Source: Gallibacterium melopsittaci
GTDB lineage: Bacteria > Pseudomonadota > Gammaproteobacteria > Enterobacterales > Pasteurellaceae
DNA: 64,000 nucleotides
Assembly: GCF_042433085.1 (NCBI RefSeq)
Contig: NZ_JBHLWA010000010.1
Span: forward strand, 69,988-133,987
Direction: 5' to 3'
The position numbers and the translations under genes are program-made. Under the pieces are notes generated by a model. That model worked only from the letters and a program-made list of their open reading frames with translations. It did not search any database and was not told the origin of the DNA. Positions 26,225 to 36,521 of this stretch are shown in pieces (position 1 is the stretch's first letter; each line of letters opens with the position of its first letter).

Positions 26225-26719
26225 ATGATTCCAATGCTTGGTATTACTGGTTATAGCGGTACAGGCAAAACAACATTATTAGAAAAATTATTACCACTAC
26301 TCGCTCAACAAGGTATTCATACCGCTGTTATTAAACATACTCACCATAATGTACAACTCGATAAACCTGGTAAAGATAGTTGGCGGATGAAAGAAGCTGG
26401 TGCACAGCAAGTTATTATGACCTGTGATCAACGTTGGGCATTAATGACAGAAACAACACAGCCTGTCACCCTTAATTATCTAGCAGAGCAATTTGATCCT
26501 GAATTAGTTGATCTCATTTTGGTAGAGGGCTTTAAACAAGAACCTATTGCTAAAATTATGTTGCATCGTCAAGCATTAACTAAACCGTTACCCGAATTTG
26601 ATGAGCATATCATTGCGTTAGCATTAGATTATCCGTTAGCAACAACATTACCTATTTTAGATATTAACCAGCCGAAGCAAATCGCTGATTTTATTGGTAA
26701 TTTTTACCGCCATTTATAG
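26225..26719 (+). CDS. mobB: Molybdopterin-guanine dinucleotide biosynthesis protein B
   Basis: 164 residues with the P-loop GYSGTGKTTLLEKL at 8-21 and the KHTHHN segment near 38 typical of MobB, a GTP-binding partner of MobA in making the bis-MGD cofactor. AAAGGAG precedes the ATG. Formate dehydrogenase encoded 4 kb downstream needs this cofactor. The next gene begins 13 bases after its stop, so the two are probably co-transcribed. Confidence 0.93.
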   Translation: MIPMLGITGYSGTGKTTLLEKLLPLLAQQGIHTAVIKHTHHNVQLDKPGKDSWRMKEAGAQQVIMTCDQRWALMTETTQPVTLNYLAEQFDPELVDLILVEGFKQEPIAKIMLHRQALTKPLPEFDEHIIALALDYPLATTLPILDINQPKQIADFIGNFYRHL

Positions 26720-26732
26720 GAATAAATACAAT

Positions 26733-28133
26733 ATGGCAGAATTAAGTAAAGAACACCGCGGTTTAGCGTGGATTGCTTCGTTTGCTTTTTTTATGCAAAC
26801 ACTCGATGTCACCATTTTAAATACCGCATTACCTATGATCGCCCACGATCTCCATGTATCTCCTTTAAATATGCAGTTAACAGTCATCAGTTATGCGTTA
26901 ACTGTTGCCCTTTTTATGCCGTTGAGCGGTTGGTTAGCCGATCGTTACGGTACATTAACCGTCTTCCGTTATTCGGTGCTGCTATTTGTTTTAGGATCGG
27001 TATTTTGTGCAATATCAGGATCATTGGATATCCTCATTTTGTCACGCATTGTTCAAGGCATTGGTGGGGCGATGATGATGCCAGTAGCACGGTTAACTTT
27101 GATTAAAGCTGTGCCAAAAACAGAATTGTTATCAGCGTGGAATTTAATGGCAATGGCTGGACTGACTGGACCGATTTTAGGGCCATTATTGGGTGGTTGG
27201 CTGGTCACTTATGCCTCTTGGCATTGGATCTTTTTAATTAATATTCCCGTTGGATTACTCTGTATCTTCTTTGCTCGTTTTTATATGCCTAATTTGAAAG
27301 GTTCAAAAATGAGTTTTGATCGGGTAGGCTTTATCCTATTTTCAGGTGGTATTGTGTTAGCAACCTTAGGTTTAGATTTTATCGGTGAAGCAAATCAAGA
27401 TGGGTATATTACAACAACATTTATTGTTATTGGATTATTACTGATGGCAGGTTATGTATTTTATGCCAAAGGAAAACGTCATGTCCTGTTTCCATTATCT
27501 GTTTTTCTTAATCGTACTTTTACTTTGAGTATGATCGGGAATGTTTTAATCCGTCTTTCCGCTTCTGGTATCCCGTTTTTATTACCCTTAATGTTACAAA
27601 TTGGCTTAGGCTATTCAGCGGATCAGGCGGGAATGTTAATGGTACCGTTAGCGATTAGTTCTATCATTATGAAGCCAATCATCACGAAAATTTTAGAAAA
27701 ATTTGGCTATAAACGAACATTGGTTGTGGCAAGTATCTTATTAACCGTTGCTGTAAATGGACTCGGTTTGATTGGTTATAGCCAAAATCTGTTATTCAGT
27801 ATTTTGATTATTATGTTTTATGGTGCGTGCATTTCTATGATTTTCTCTAGTGTCAACACGCTAATGGTGAGTGAATTAAAAGAGGATCAAGTGAGTGCGG
27901 GGACAACATTGCTCAGTATTGTGCAACAAATTGGTATAAGTTTAGGAATTGCTGTTGCTTCTGTGGTGTTGAATTTATATCATCATCACTCGGCACAAAA
28001 TGAATTATTGCAAAGTTTCAGTAATACTTTCTTTACGCTGTCGGTTTTTGGGGTGTTATCGATGCTGACATTTTTATGTTTTCGTGCTGATGTCGGTGAT
28101 GTTATGCGACATAAACGTGATACAACAGAATAG
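26733..28133 (+). CDS. MFS transporter, HsrA/MdtD-like (DHA2, drug efflux type)
   Basis: 466 residues, about 14 membrane segments. The start shows MQTLDVTILNTALPMIA, the family motif C, and motif A follows as GWLADRYGTLTVF. IVQGIGGAMMMPVARLTLI and ASWHWIFLINIPVGLL are close to E. coli HsrA and MdtD. Proton-driven export of drugs or metabolites is the family role; the substrate is unknown. I start at MAELSKEH because TAGGAA lies 10 bases upstream; the frame from 26694 would overlap mobB. Confidence 0.85.
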   Translation: MAELSKEHRGLAWIASFAFFMQTLDVTILNTALPMIAHDLHVSPLNMQLTVISYALTVALFMPLSGWLADRYGTLTVFRYSVLLFVLGSVFCAISGSLDILILSRIVQGIGGAMMMPVARLTLIKAVPKTELLSAWNLMAMAGLTGPILGPLLGGWLVTYASWHWIFLINIPVGLLCIFFARFYMPNLKGSKMSFDRVGFILFSGGIVLATLGLDFIGEANQDGYITTTFIVIGLLLMAGYVFYAKGKRHVLFPLSVFLNRTFTLSMIGNVLIRLSASGIPFLLPLMLQIGLGYSADQAGMLMVPLAISSIIMKPIITKILEKFGYKRTLVVASILLTVAVNGLGLIGYSQNLLFSILIIMFYGACISMIFSSVNTLMVSELKEDQVSAGTTLLSIVQQIGISLGIAVASVVLNLYHHHSAQNELLQSFSNTFFTLSVFGVLSMLTFLCFRADVGDVMRHKRDTTE

Positions 28134-28263
28134 TTATGCCTTTTAGTTATAATGAACGACTTTTCGTTATTTCATTTTAAAAATTAACTGGCTAATCTAT
28201 ACCGCAATAATAAGTGTATCTTCATTAAGAAGTGCATAATTGATGACTATGGGGAGTAACCAA

Positions 28264-29868
28264 ATGAAATTTAAACACGTCTTTGCATTAAGTGCAGCAG
28301 CAACTGCATTGTTAAGTACGGCAAGTTTTGCGTATGCAGAAAAAACGTTTATTAACTGTACTAGCCGTTATCCACAAGGAATTAGTCCAGCACTTGTGAT
28401 GGATGGCATTTCATACAATGCAAGTTCTCAACAAGTTTATGATCGTTTAATTAATTTTAAACGTGGTTCAACTGAAATTGAGCCAGGCTTAGCAGAAAGT
28501 TGGGATATTTCACCAGATGGATTGACTTATACTTTACATCTCAGAAAAGGGGTGAAATTCCATTCAAGTAAAATCTTTAAACCAACACGCGATTTCAATG
28601 CAGATGATGTGATTTTCTCATTTATGCGTCAATTAGATAATAATCATCCATATCACAATGTGTCTAAAGGAACTTATCCATACTTCAATGCGATGAAATT
28701 CCCGCAATTATTAAAATCAGTGAAAAAGATTGATGATAATACAGTAGAAATTGTGTTAAATCGCCCAGATGCCACATTCCTACCAACACTTGGTATGGAC
28801 TTCCTTTCTATTTATTCAGCAGAATATGCTGATCAAATGATGCAGAAAGGCACACCAGAAAAAGTGGATACTGACCCAATTGGTACAGGTCCATTTATTT
28901 TTGCTGGTGCAAAATTGGATCAAGCATTACGTTATAAAGCGAATCCTGATTACTGGCAAGGTAAAACCCCAATTGATACTTTAATTTTCAGTATTACACC
29001 AGATGCGACAGCACGTTATGCGAAATTGCAGAAGGGACAATGTGATATGATCGATTTCCCGAATGCAGCAGATTTAGAGCGAATGAAAAAAGATCCGAAA
29101 GTACAATTAGTATCGCAACCAGGCTTGAATGTCGCTTATATTGCATTTAATACCTCAAAAGCACCATTTGATAATGAGAAAGTTCGTCAAGCATTAAACT
29201 ATGCAGCAGATAAAGCAGCTATTATTGAATCGGTTTATCAAGGTGCGGGATTAGCAGCGAAAAATCCATTACCACCAACCATTTGGAGCTATAACGATAG
29301 TATTCAAGATTACCCATTTGATCTTGAAAAAGCGAAAAAATTGTTAGCAGAAGCAGGGTATCCAAATGGATTTGAAACTGAACTTTGGGTTCAACCTGTT
29401 GTGCGTGCATCTAATCCAAATCCTCGCCGTACCGCAGAAATTTTACAAAATGACTGGGCGAAAATTGGCGTGAAAGCAAAACTCGTCAGTTATGAATGGG
29501 GTGACTATATTAAACGTACCCGTGCAGGTGAATTTACTGCTGGAATTTATGGCTGGTCAGGCGATAACGGGGATCCAGATAACTTCTTATCACCATTATT
29601 AAGTTGTGAAAATGCGAACAACGGTAGTAACTATTCTCGCTGGTGTAATAAAGAATTTGATGCTTTACTCGCCAAAGCGATTGTTACTTCAGATAAGAAA
29701 GTGCGTACCCCACTTTATGAAAAAGCACAAGAAATTTTCCATAAAGCAGTACCATGGATTCCAGTAGCTCATTCCGTAAGTTATACGCCATTAAGTCCTC
29801 GTGTGCGTAACTATGCACAAAGCCCATTTGGCTATAATGCTTTCTATGGCGTAGATGTTGCGGAATAA
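28264..29868 (+). CDS. dppA: Periplasmic peptide/haem-binding protein (DppA/HbpA family)
   Basis: 534 residues, solute-binding family 5 of ABC importers. A Sec signal with cleavage near YAEK has no lipobox cysteine, so the protein is free in the periplasm. The body follows Haemophilus HbpA and enterobacterial DppA (YNASSQQVYDRLINFKRGSTEIEPGLAESW; ADDVIFSFMRQLD; GWSGDNGDPDNFLSPLLSCENANNGSNYSRWCN, where two cysteines may pair). It binds dipeptides and, in this family, also haem or glutathione. No permease genes adjoin it. GGGGAG precedes the chosen ATG. Confidence 0.87.
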   Translation: MKFKHVFALSAAATALLSTASFAYAEKTFINCTSRYPQGISPALVMDGISYNASSQQVYDRLINFKRGSTEIEPGLAESWDISPDGLTYTLHLRKGVKFHSSKIFKPTRDFNADDVIFSFMRQLDNNHPYHNVSKGTYPYFNAMKFPQLLKSVKKIDDNTVEIVLNRPDATFLPTLGMDFLSIYSAEYADQMMQKGTPEKVDTDPIGTGPFIFAGAKLDQALRYKANPDYWQGKTPIDTLIFSITPDATARYAKLQKGQCDMIDFPNAADLERMKKDPKVQLVSQPGLNVAYIAFNTSKAPFDNEKVRQALNYAADKAAIIESVYQGAGLAAKNPLPPTIWSYNDSIQDYPFDLEKAKKLLAEAGYPNGFETELWVQPVVRASNPNPRRTAEILQNDWAKIGVKAKLVSYEWGDYIKRTRAGEFTAGIYGWSGDNGDPDNFLSPLLSCENANNGSNYSRWCNKEFDALLAKAIVTSDKKVRTPLYEKAQEIFHKAVPWIPVAHSVSYTPLSPRVRNYAQSPFGYNAFYGVDVAE

Positions 29869-29895
29869 GAAGTAATAAATTAAATTTATTAATAT

Positions 29896-29926
29896 AAAAA
29901 AACGGACAGCGATGTCCGTTTTTTTA
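29896..29926. terminator. Bidirectional terminator between dppA and fdhE
   Basis: ACGGACA and TGTCCGT enclose GCGA, with A-rich and T-rich flanks on either side. It serves the convergent ends of the dppA-like gene and the fdn operon. Confidence 0.85.
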
Positions 29927-29942
29927 ATTTGTTGATTACCCA

Positions 29943-30866
29943 TTAACCTTCTGGAAAAAGCAACGGATTAATACCACTTCGAGAAAAACCTTTCTCTTCC
30001 ATTTCATTATCTAATAGCAAAGTAGCTAAATCATCTGCTGCTGGCTCAACATCAGGATCTTTCTCCTGATAAAGTACTTTGAGATAACTACTACAATCAT
30101 CGCAACTCTCTGCTTTGACTGGTGCATACTCGCTATCTAATGACCAATAATCAATATGTGCAGTTTCTTCACAGTTAGTACACTTACTTCGTACTACATT
30201 CCATTCACTTTCGCATAATGCACAATGAACATAACGCAAACCTTGCGTACTACCAAAATGGACAACACTGGTTATTGGTGCAGAACCACATACAGGGCAG
30301 AAATGACGATGTTCACCGAGTTCTGCATTAGCGTGATGTGGAATTTGTTGTACTAATTGTACCCAATAAAGATTTAACGCCGCCCAAATAAATACTGCTT
30401 GTGCACTATTCACTAACTCAAACTCATTTTTTAACAAATGATCCGCTAAATCTTCTCGCTCTTGTACAGATGTCTTTTCTAGAGACTCTATCGTATCGGC
30501 GATCACACCATCAGCAAAACTTTTACACTCTTCTAATAAATTAGTTAGTAAGGTTTGCCAGATTGGTGAACGTTGCCAATGTTGATAATGTAATGGTTGT
30601 CCTGCCAAAACTTCTTCCGTCAACACCGCTTTATTCAAACGTTCATCTTGTGGAATAGGTTGTTCCTGCAATAATCTTAATTGCACATCCACTAATTTTG
30701 CTGTGAAATCAAGATAATCTTTAAACGGACTCTTCTCTGCTAATTGGCGTAAACGTTTAGCACGACGTTGATAAAGATTTTTTGGATTAGCGAAAAGTAA
30801 CGGGGGGCTAGTTAGCCCCTCCGCTGCTTGTTGAATTTCGCTCTCTGGTAAGATACGAATACTCAT
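29943..30866 (-). CDS. fdhE: Formate dehydrogenase accessory protein FdhE
   Basis: 307 residues. The C-terminal half carries four CxxC pairs of rubredoxin-like zinc or iron ribbons: CPVCGSAP, CALCESEW, CTNCEET and CDDCSSY. FdhE is needed for active formate dehydrogenase N and O in the cytoplasm before Tat export. The gene starts 4 bases after the fdnI stop, with AAGGAAA upstream, so it ends the fdn operon, as in Haemophilus. Confidence 0.95.
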   Translation of the reverse strand: MSIRILPESEIQQAAEGLTSPPLLFANPKNLYQRRAKRLRQLAEKSPFKDYLDFTAKLVDVQLRLLQEQPIPQDERLNKAVLTEEVLAGQPLHYQHWQRSPIWQTLLTNLLEECKSFADGVIADTIESLEKTSVQEREDLADHLLKNEFELVNSAQAVFIWAALNLYWVQLVQQIPHHANAELGEHRHFCPVCGSAPITSVVHFGSTQGLRYVHCALCESEWNVVRSKCTNCEETAHIDYWSLDSEYAPVKAESCDDCSSYLKVLYQEKDPDVEPAADDLATLLLDNEMEEKGFSRSGINPLLFPEG

Positions 30867-30870
30867 TAAT

Positions 30871-31527
30871 TTATTTTCCTTGTTGTTCTTCTCGTTTTAA
30901 AATCGGTTCAATTTCTTCACGATACCAACGTGGATGGTGTTTTTTCACCCAACGTGCTGTAACTTTACCAGTTAACATTCCCGTAATTGAGCCTTTCACC
31001 CAAATTGCCATATAGATATGCACCATAATACCGAGTATTAGTGCAATCGCACTGCAAGCGTGCAGTAAAATCGCAATTCGAATAACAGGAATAGAGAATG
31101 ATGGTGCAAAATATGGACGCCACATAATGACACCAGTAACTAATAAAAGTAATAATGCACCAATTAAGGTCCAGAACAATAATTTTTGTCCCATATTATA
31201 ATGACCAACATCAGAAACATGATGCTCATTACCTTTTAATACTTCCACTACGTTAAGTAACCAACGCCAGTCCCCTTTTTCGATAAGATTATCACGCCAA
31301 TAGGTTTTAAATAGCACCATAAAGGCAGCAATCATTATCAAACCAGTGAATGGGTGAACAACACGAGCAAGTTGTGGTGTACCTAAAATTTCAGCAATCC
31401 ACGCAAAATCTTGGAAAAAGAATGATAATCCAGATAGTCCTGTGGTGAAAAAGCAGAAAACAACAAGCCAATGACTTAAACGTTCTTTCACGCTATGGCG
31501 CAATACTTTTTTGTTTAAATCGACCAT
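30871..31527 (-). CDS. fdnI: Formate dehydrogenase-N/O cytochrome b556 (gamma) subunit
   Basis: 218 residues, four membrane helices of the formate dehydrogenase gamma family. It passes electrons from the beta subunit to menaquinone. Histidines in RHSVKERLSHW, VVHPFTG and ILLHACSAIALILGIMVHIYMA are the probable haem ligands. The start is MVDLNKK; AAGGAGG overlaps the fdnH stop just upstream. The longer frame to 31632 runs antiparallel to family similarity and lies inside fdnH. Confidence 0.93.
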   Translation of the reverse strand: MVDLNKKVLRHSVKERLSHWLVVFCFFTTGLSGLSFFFQDFAWIAEILGTPQLARVVHPFTGLIMIAAFMVLFKTYWRDNLIEKGDWRWLLNVVEVLKGNEHHVSDVGHYNMGQKLLFWTLIGALLLLLVTGVIMWRPYFAPSFSIPVIRIAILLHACSAIALILGIMVHIYMAIWVKGSITGMLTGKVTARWVKKHHPRWYREEIEPILKREEQQGK

Positions 31528-31528
31528 A

Positions 31529-32443
31529 TTATTTTCCTCCTTTTTCGTTATCATGAGCATGTGGATCAATAAGCTCTTCTTCCTCAAGATCCTCAGTGTT
31601 TGGTCCCATTGCAATATAGTGTGCTGCTGCACCTACTGCTAATGCACCCATTGCCACGCCAGCAAGTGGTTTAAGCACCCCTTTCCAGAGTGAAACAACA
31701 TCACTAATATGTGGATCTTTTGGCAATCCTGAGTAAAGCTCTGGACGATCAGCATGATGCAACACATACATTACATGCGTACCGCCCACACCTTGTGGAT
31801 CGTAAATACCTGCATTTTCATAACCACGGCTCTTCAAATCTGCCACACGTTTTTCCGCATAATGCAACATTTCTTCTTTGCTACCGAAATGAATTGCACC
31901 TGTTGGACAAGTTTTCGCACAAGCTGGCTCTTGTCCTACATTTACACGGTCAGAACAGAGTGTACATTTATAGGCACGGTTATCTTCTGGGTTGATACGC
32001 GGTACATTAAACGGACAACCTGCAATACAGTAACCACAACCAATACACTTATCAGATTGATAATCAACAATTCCATTTGCATATTGGATGATTGCACCTG
32101 GTGAAGGACACGCTTTCAAACAACCTGGATCAGCACAGTGCATACAACCATCTTTACGAATTAACCATTCTAGACGATCGTTTTCTTCAACTTCGTTGAA
32201 TTTCATCACTGTCCATGCTTTTGGTTCAAGATCAACTGGGTTGTCATAAACCCCAACACAACTGCCTGGTTCAGCACGTAAATCATTCCATTCAGAACAG
32301 GCTACTTGACACGCTTTACAACCAATACAGGTTGTTACATCAATCAATTTCGCCACTTCAACTTTGTGATCACGCACTTGTGGTGGTGGTGTAAGCCCCG
32401 ATGTTGCTGAGGCTCTGATAATATCTTGAGTTTGAACTGCCAT
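31529..32443 (-). CDS. fdnH: Formate dehydrogenase-N/O iron-sulfur (beta) subunit
   Basis: 304 residues with four ferredoxin-like cysteine groups: CIGCKACQVAC, CMHCADPGCLKAC, CIGCGYCIAGC, and CTLC with CAKTC, for four [4Fe-4S] clusters. One membrane helix near the C terminus (PLAGVAMGALAVGAAAHY) anchors it. It links FdnG to FdnI on the periplasmic face. Its ATG follows the fdnG stop directly, with GGAGG inside the end of fdnG. Confidence 0.96.
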   Translation of the reverse strand: MAVQTQDIIRASATSGLTPPPQVRDHKVEVAKLIDVTTCIGCKACQVACSEWNDLRAEPGSCVGVYDNPVDLEPKAWTVMKFNEVEENDRLEWLIRKDGCMHCADPGCLKACPSPGAIIQYANGIVDYQSDKCIGCGYCIAGCPFNVPRINPEDNRAYKCTLCSDRVNVGQEPACAKTCPTGAIHFGSKEEMLHYAEKRVADLKSRGYENAGIYDPQGVGGTHVMYVLHHADRPELYSGLPKDPHISDVVSLWKGVLKPLAGVAMGALAVGAAAHYIAMGPNTEDLEEEELIDPHAHDNEKGGK

Positions 32444-35400
32444 TTACACCTCCGCAACTTTCTCAATATTCACAAGGAATGCTTTAAATTCTGGTGTTTG
32501 TGTATTTGCATCACCAACACGAGGCGTTAAGTTATTGGCAAAGAAACCTTTCTTACCTACGCCAGCAAATCCCCAGTGGATTGGAATACCGATAGTATGA
32601 ACAACCTTACCATCAACTTCTAACGGACGAATACGTTTGGTCACAACAGCTACCGCTTTCACATAACCACGCACAGAACTTACTTTTACTTTATCGCCAT
32701 GCTTAATGCCTTTTTCAGCAGCAAGTTGTTCGCTCAGTTCGACAAATTGTTCTGGTTGTGCAATGACATTCAACATTGAATGTTTAGTCCAATAATGGAA
32801 ATGTTCGGTTAAACGATAAGTCGTTCCCACATATGGGAATTGTTCATGTGATCCAAACAGTGCTTTATCCGCTGGCAAAATACGTGCCACAGGGTTAGAA
32901 ATCACGTTCGGGTGTAATGGATTTGTACCAATTGGTGATTCAATCGGCTCATAATGTTCTGGGAACGGACCTTCTGCCATTTTATCAATCGCAAAGAGAC
33001 GAGAAACCCCTTCAGGCTGCATAATAAATGGTGAAACATCACTTCCTGGTGGTGCAGTACCAAAGTCCGCCACATCAATGTAGTTCCAGTTTTTACCATT
33101 CCATTTCACTAACTGACGTTTCTTATTCCAAGGGTTACCTTGAACATCAGCAGAAGCGCGGTTATAGATAATACGACGGTTAAGTGGCCATGCGTATGCC
33201 CAGTTTAACGTATTACCTAACCCTGATGGATCTGAGCTATCACGGCGAGCCATCATATTACCTTTTTCAGTCCACTGACCTGCATAAATCCAGTTAGCAG
33301 ATGAAGTTGTGCCATCATCACGAAGGAAAGCAAAACTCGGTAATAATTCACCTTTCTTCACTAACACCGTGCCATTTGCATCTTTCAGATCTTCTAAGGC
33401 ATAACCATTATTTTCTTTCGCTAATTCTTCTGCTGTTGGCTCTGCTGGATTGAGATAATTCCAACTCATTGCTTTAAGTTGTTCAATTCCACGCCCCCCT
33501 TCTTTTTCATAAAGTTCTAATAATTCCTCACGAATTTCAGAAAGAATAGCAATATCTGGCTTGGCTTCTGCTGGCGCATCTGCGCCTTTCCAGTGCCATT
33601 GTAACCAGCGCCCTGAGTTAGCGATTGAACCATCTTCTTCCACAAAACAGGTCGTCGGCAAACGGAATACCTCTGTTTGAATATCTTCTGTTTTCACATC
33701 ATTATATTCACCATAATTTTGCCAGAAGTTTGAAGTATCCGTAGCTAATGGATCCATAATAACTAAGAATTTTAACTTACTTAATGCACTAATGACTTTG
33801 TTTTTATCTGGATATGATGCAACTGGGTTAAAGCCTTGACAGAGATAACCATTCACTTTGCCAGAATACATCATATCGATGAAACGGAAGTGATCGTATT
33901 TTTGATCCATCTTCGGTAGGAAATGGTAGCCAAATTGATTTTCTGCTGTGGCATTATCACCAAAAAATGTTTTTAGCATACTAATAAAGAATTTTGGTGT
34001 ATTTCCCCAATAGTTTACCTGTCCTTTTTGCGTTTGTTTTGGTGTGATGCGATTGAGATAAGCCTCTAAAGAAACATCTTTATCCGTTGGTAATCCCATA
34101 TAACCTGGTAGCATATGTGGGAATAAACCGAGGTCAGTAATACCTTGTACATTAGAATGTCCACGTAACGCATTGACTCCCCCACCAGCAACACCAATAT
34201 TCCCTAATAATAATTGGATTATTGCCATTGTACGGATATTTTGTGAGCCCACAGTATGCTGTGTCCAACCTAATGCGTACAAGAATGTCGCTGCTTTTGC
34301 AGGATCTGATGTTTTTGCAATTTCTTCACAGAATGTTAAGAAATCTTTTTGTTTTGTTCCGCAAATACGCTCAACCATTTCTGGTGTGTAACGAGAAACA
34401 TGTTTTTTCAATAGATTAATCACACAACGTGGATCTTGCATAGTAAGATCACGTTTTGCAAATCCTTCTTCATCTAATTGATAAGACCAAGTTGATTTAT
34501 CATATTGACGTTTTTCAGGATCATACCCCGTAAATAAACCCTCTTCAAAATTGAAGCCTTCATTTACTAAGAAACTTGCATTTGTGTAATGTTTTACATA
34601 TTCGTGTTGAATCTTATCGTTCGTTAATAGGTAATTAATTACGCCTGAAAGGAACGCAATATCTGTACCTGAACGAATCGGCATATAAATGTCAGCGACG
34701 GCAGCGGTACGATGGAAACGTGGATCTACCACTATAATTTTCGCACCATTATTTTTCTTCGCTTCAATCGCCCAGCGGAAACCAACAGGGTGAGCCTCTG
34801 CGGCATTACCGCCCATAACAATAACAAGATCAGAATTTTTAATATCAACCCAGTGATTAGTCATCGCACCGCGACCAAATGATGGAGCAAGACTTGCTAC
34901 CGTTGGTCCGTGTCAGATACTCGCTTGGTTGTCAACTGAAAGCATTCCTAACATTCTTGCCCATTTTTGGGTCAAAATGCCTGTTTCATTACTGGCTGCC
35001 GATGCGGCTAACATTCCTGTTGTTAACCAACGGTTAACTGGTGTTCCTTCAGCATTTGTCTCAACAAAATTAGCATCACGATCGTTTTTAATTAACCGTG
35101 CTATGCGTGTTATCGCTTCGTGCCAAGAAATTCGCTGCCATTCTTTTGAACCAGGTGCGCGATATTCTGGATATTGTAAACGGTTTGGACTATTAACATA
35201 ATCCAATGCACCTGCACCTTTCGGGCAAAGCGCACCTCGACTTACTGGGTGATCAGGATCACCTTCAATATGAAATAATTTACCTTTAGCATTTTTAGCT
35301 TTATCGCTGATGGAATAGAGTAACATTCCACAGCCAACAGCACAGTAAGTACAGGTATTTCTCGTTTCTGTCGTGTGTAATAATTTATACTCACGAGGAG

Positions 35401-35500
35401 ATGCTAACGCCGTTTCAGGCGCAAATCCGAGCATAGTAGCAGATGTACCTGCCATTCCACCTGCACAGATCTTAAAGAATTTTCTTCTTGTGACCTGCAT
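32444..35500 (-). CDS. fdnG: Formate dehydrogenase-N, molybdenum/selenocysteine catalytic (alpha) subunit
   Basis: 1018 residues read through an in-frame TGA at 34913-34915, which encodes selenocysteine 196 (context QASI-U-HGPTVASLAPSFGRG, as in E. coli FdnG). Residues 1-34 are a Tat signal with TRRKFFK. C50-x2-C53-x3-C57 and a later CPKG bind a [4Fe-4S] cluster; the remainder is the bis-MGD oxidoreductase domain. It oxidises formate to CO2 in the periplasm, feeding FdnH and FdnI. A Sec insertion stem follows the TGA. AAGGAG precedes the ATG. Not a broken gene. Confidence 0.97.
34875..34915 (-). promoter_or_regulatory. Bacterial SECIS element of fdnG
   Basis: The UGA codon is followed by CACGGACCAACGG and then AGCA-AGUCU-UGCU, a stem whose loop holds the GU needed for SelB binding. 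Order and sequence are very close to the E. coli fdnG element as I recall it. It implies that selA, selB, selC and selD exist elsewhere in the genome. Confidence 0.88.
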
Positions 35501-35715
35501 AGATACTCCTTGTTGGATAATAAGTAGAGAGTTAATAGATTTGTGTTTTTTATGTAACTAAAATGTAATCCTTACATTTTCGAGGTGTAGGTTACTCTTT
35601 ATTTATACTATAATCAATCTTCACTTCGACTGATCACTCAGGATTACCGTCACAAGCATATTCCTGCTAGTCAAAATAAACACCTACTTATTATAGGTAT
35701 TTTGAGGAAAATTTG

Positions 35716-36519
35716 ATGCAACTCATAAAAAAGAAATGTGTTTTATATCAAAAAAGTAACAATTATTTTTCATCTGAACTTACTGCCGAAGAGAAATTAG
35801 AGAAATTAGATAGTTTAGCCATCGAAACGCCAGTTGCATTGGTTTACAACGGTATTTCACATAGTGTGATGATGTGTACACCGCAAGATTTAGAGGAATT
35901 TGCAGTTGGCTTTTCACTAACTGAAGGTATTATCAACGATCCAAAACAGATTTATGGTATTGATATTGAACCAAGTTGTAATGGAATAGAAGTACAAATT
36001 GAATTATCTACTCGCCAATTTGTGGCATTAAAAGAACATCGCCGTAATCTTGTTGGCAGGACAGGTTGTGGCATTTGTGGCGTAGAACAATTACAACAAA
36101 TCCAACGCCAATATCCTAAAACAGTTCCTACTTTTACACTCGATCCTGCATTAATCGATCACTGTTTAATACAATTAGAACAGCAACAACAATTATCACA
36201 AGAAACAGGAGCTACTCACGCTGCTGCATTTTTTACCCCAACAGCTGAATTGTTAGCTTTGCGTGAAGATGTAGGCCGCCACGTTGCACTAGATAAGTTA
36301 TTAGGCTGGTATGCAACACATCAACGACCACAAGGTTTTGTTTTTGTCAGCAGTCGAGCAAGCTATGAGATGGTACAAAAATGTTTAGCTTGTGGGATTG
36401 AGATGCTCGTTGCGATTTCAGCACCCACCGCACTTGCTGTTGAAATGGCAGAACAACATAATTTCACTCTCTTTGGATTTGCTCGTAAAGGTCGAGTTAC
36501 TCAATATACCAACCTTTAG
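35716..36519 (+). CDS. fdhD: Formate dehydrogenase sulfurtransferase FdhD
   Basis: 267 residues, FdhD family. GRTGCGICGVEQL holds the paired cysteines that take sulfur from IscS and pass it to the molybdenum of formate dehydrogenase. THAAAFF and REDVGRHVALDKLLG are further family blocks, the latter in the nucleotide-binding region. I start at the ATG, with GAGGAAA upstream, one codon inside the longest frame. It is divergent from fdnG, the Haemophilus arrangement. Confidence 0.95.
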   Translation: MQLIKKKCVLYQKSNNYFSSELTAEEKLEKLDSLAIETPVALVYNGISHSVMMCTPQDLEEFAVGFSLTEGIINDPKQIYGIDIEPSCNGIEVQIELSTRQFVALKEHRRNLVGRTGCGICGVEQLQQIQRQYPKTVPTFTLDPALIDHCLIQLEQQQQLSQETGATHAAAFFTPTAELLALREDVGRHVALDKLLGWYATHQRPQGFVFVSSRASYEMVQKCLACGIEMLVAISAPTALAVEMAEQHNFTLFGFARKGRVTQYTNL

Positions 36520-36521
36520 CC

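Noticed and set aside
31528..31632. 35-residue extension of fdnI inside fdnH
   Set aside because: The sequence is the shadow of the fdnH C-terminal codons; the AAGGAGG-supported ATG at 31527 fits the family.
34913..34915. In-frame stop that would make fdnG a pseudogene split in two
   Set aside because: The TGA is at the known selenocysteine position, with matching flanks and a SECIS stem, so the gene is intact.
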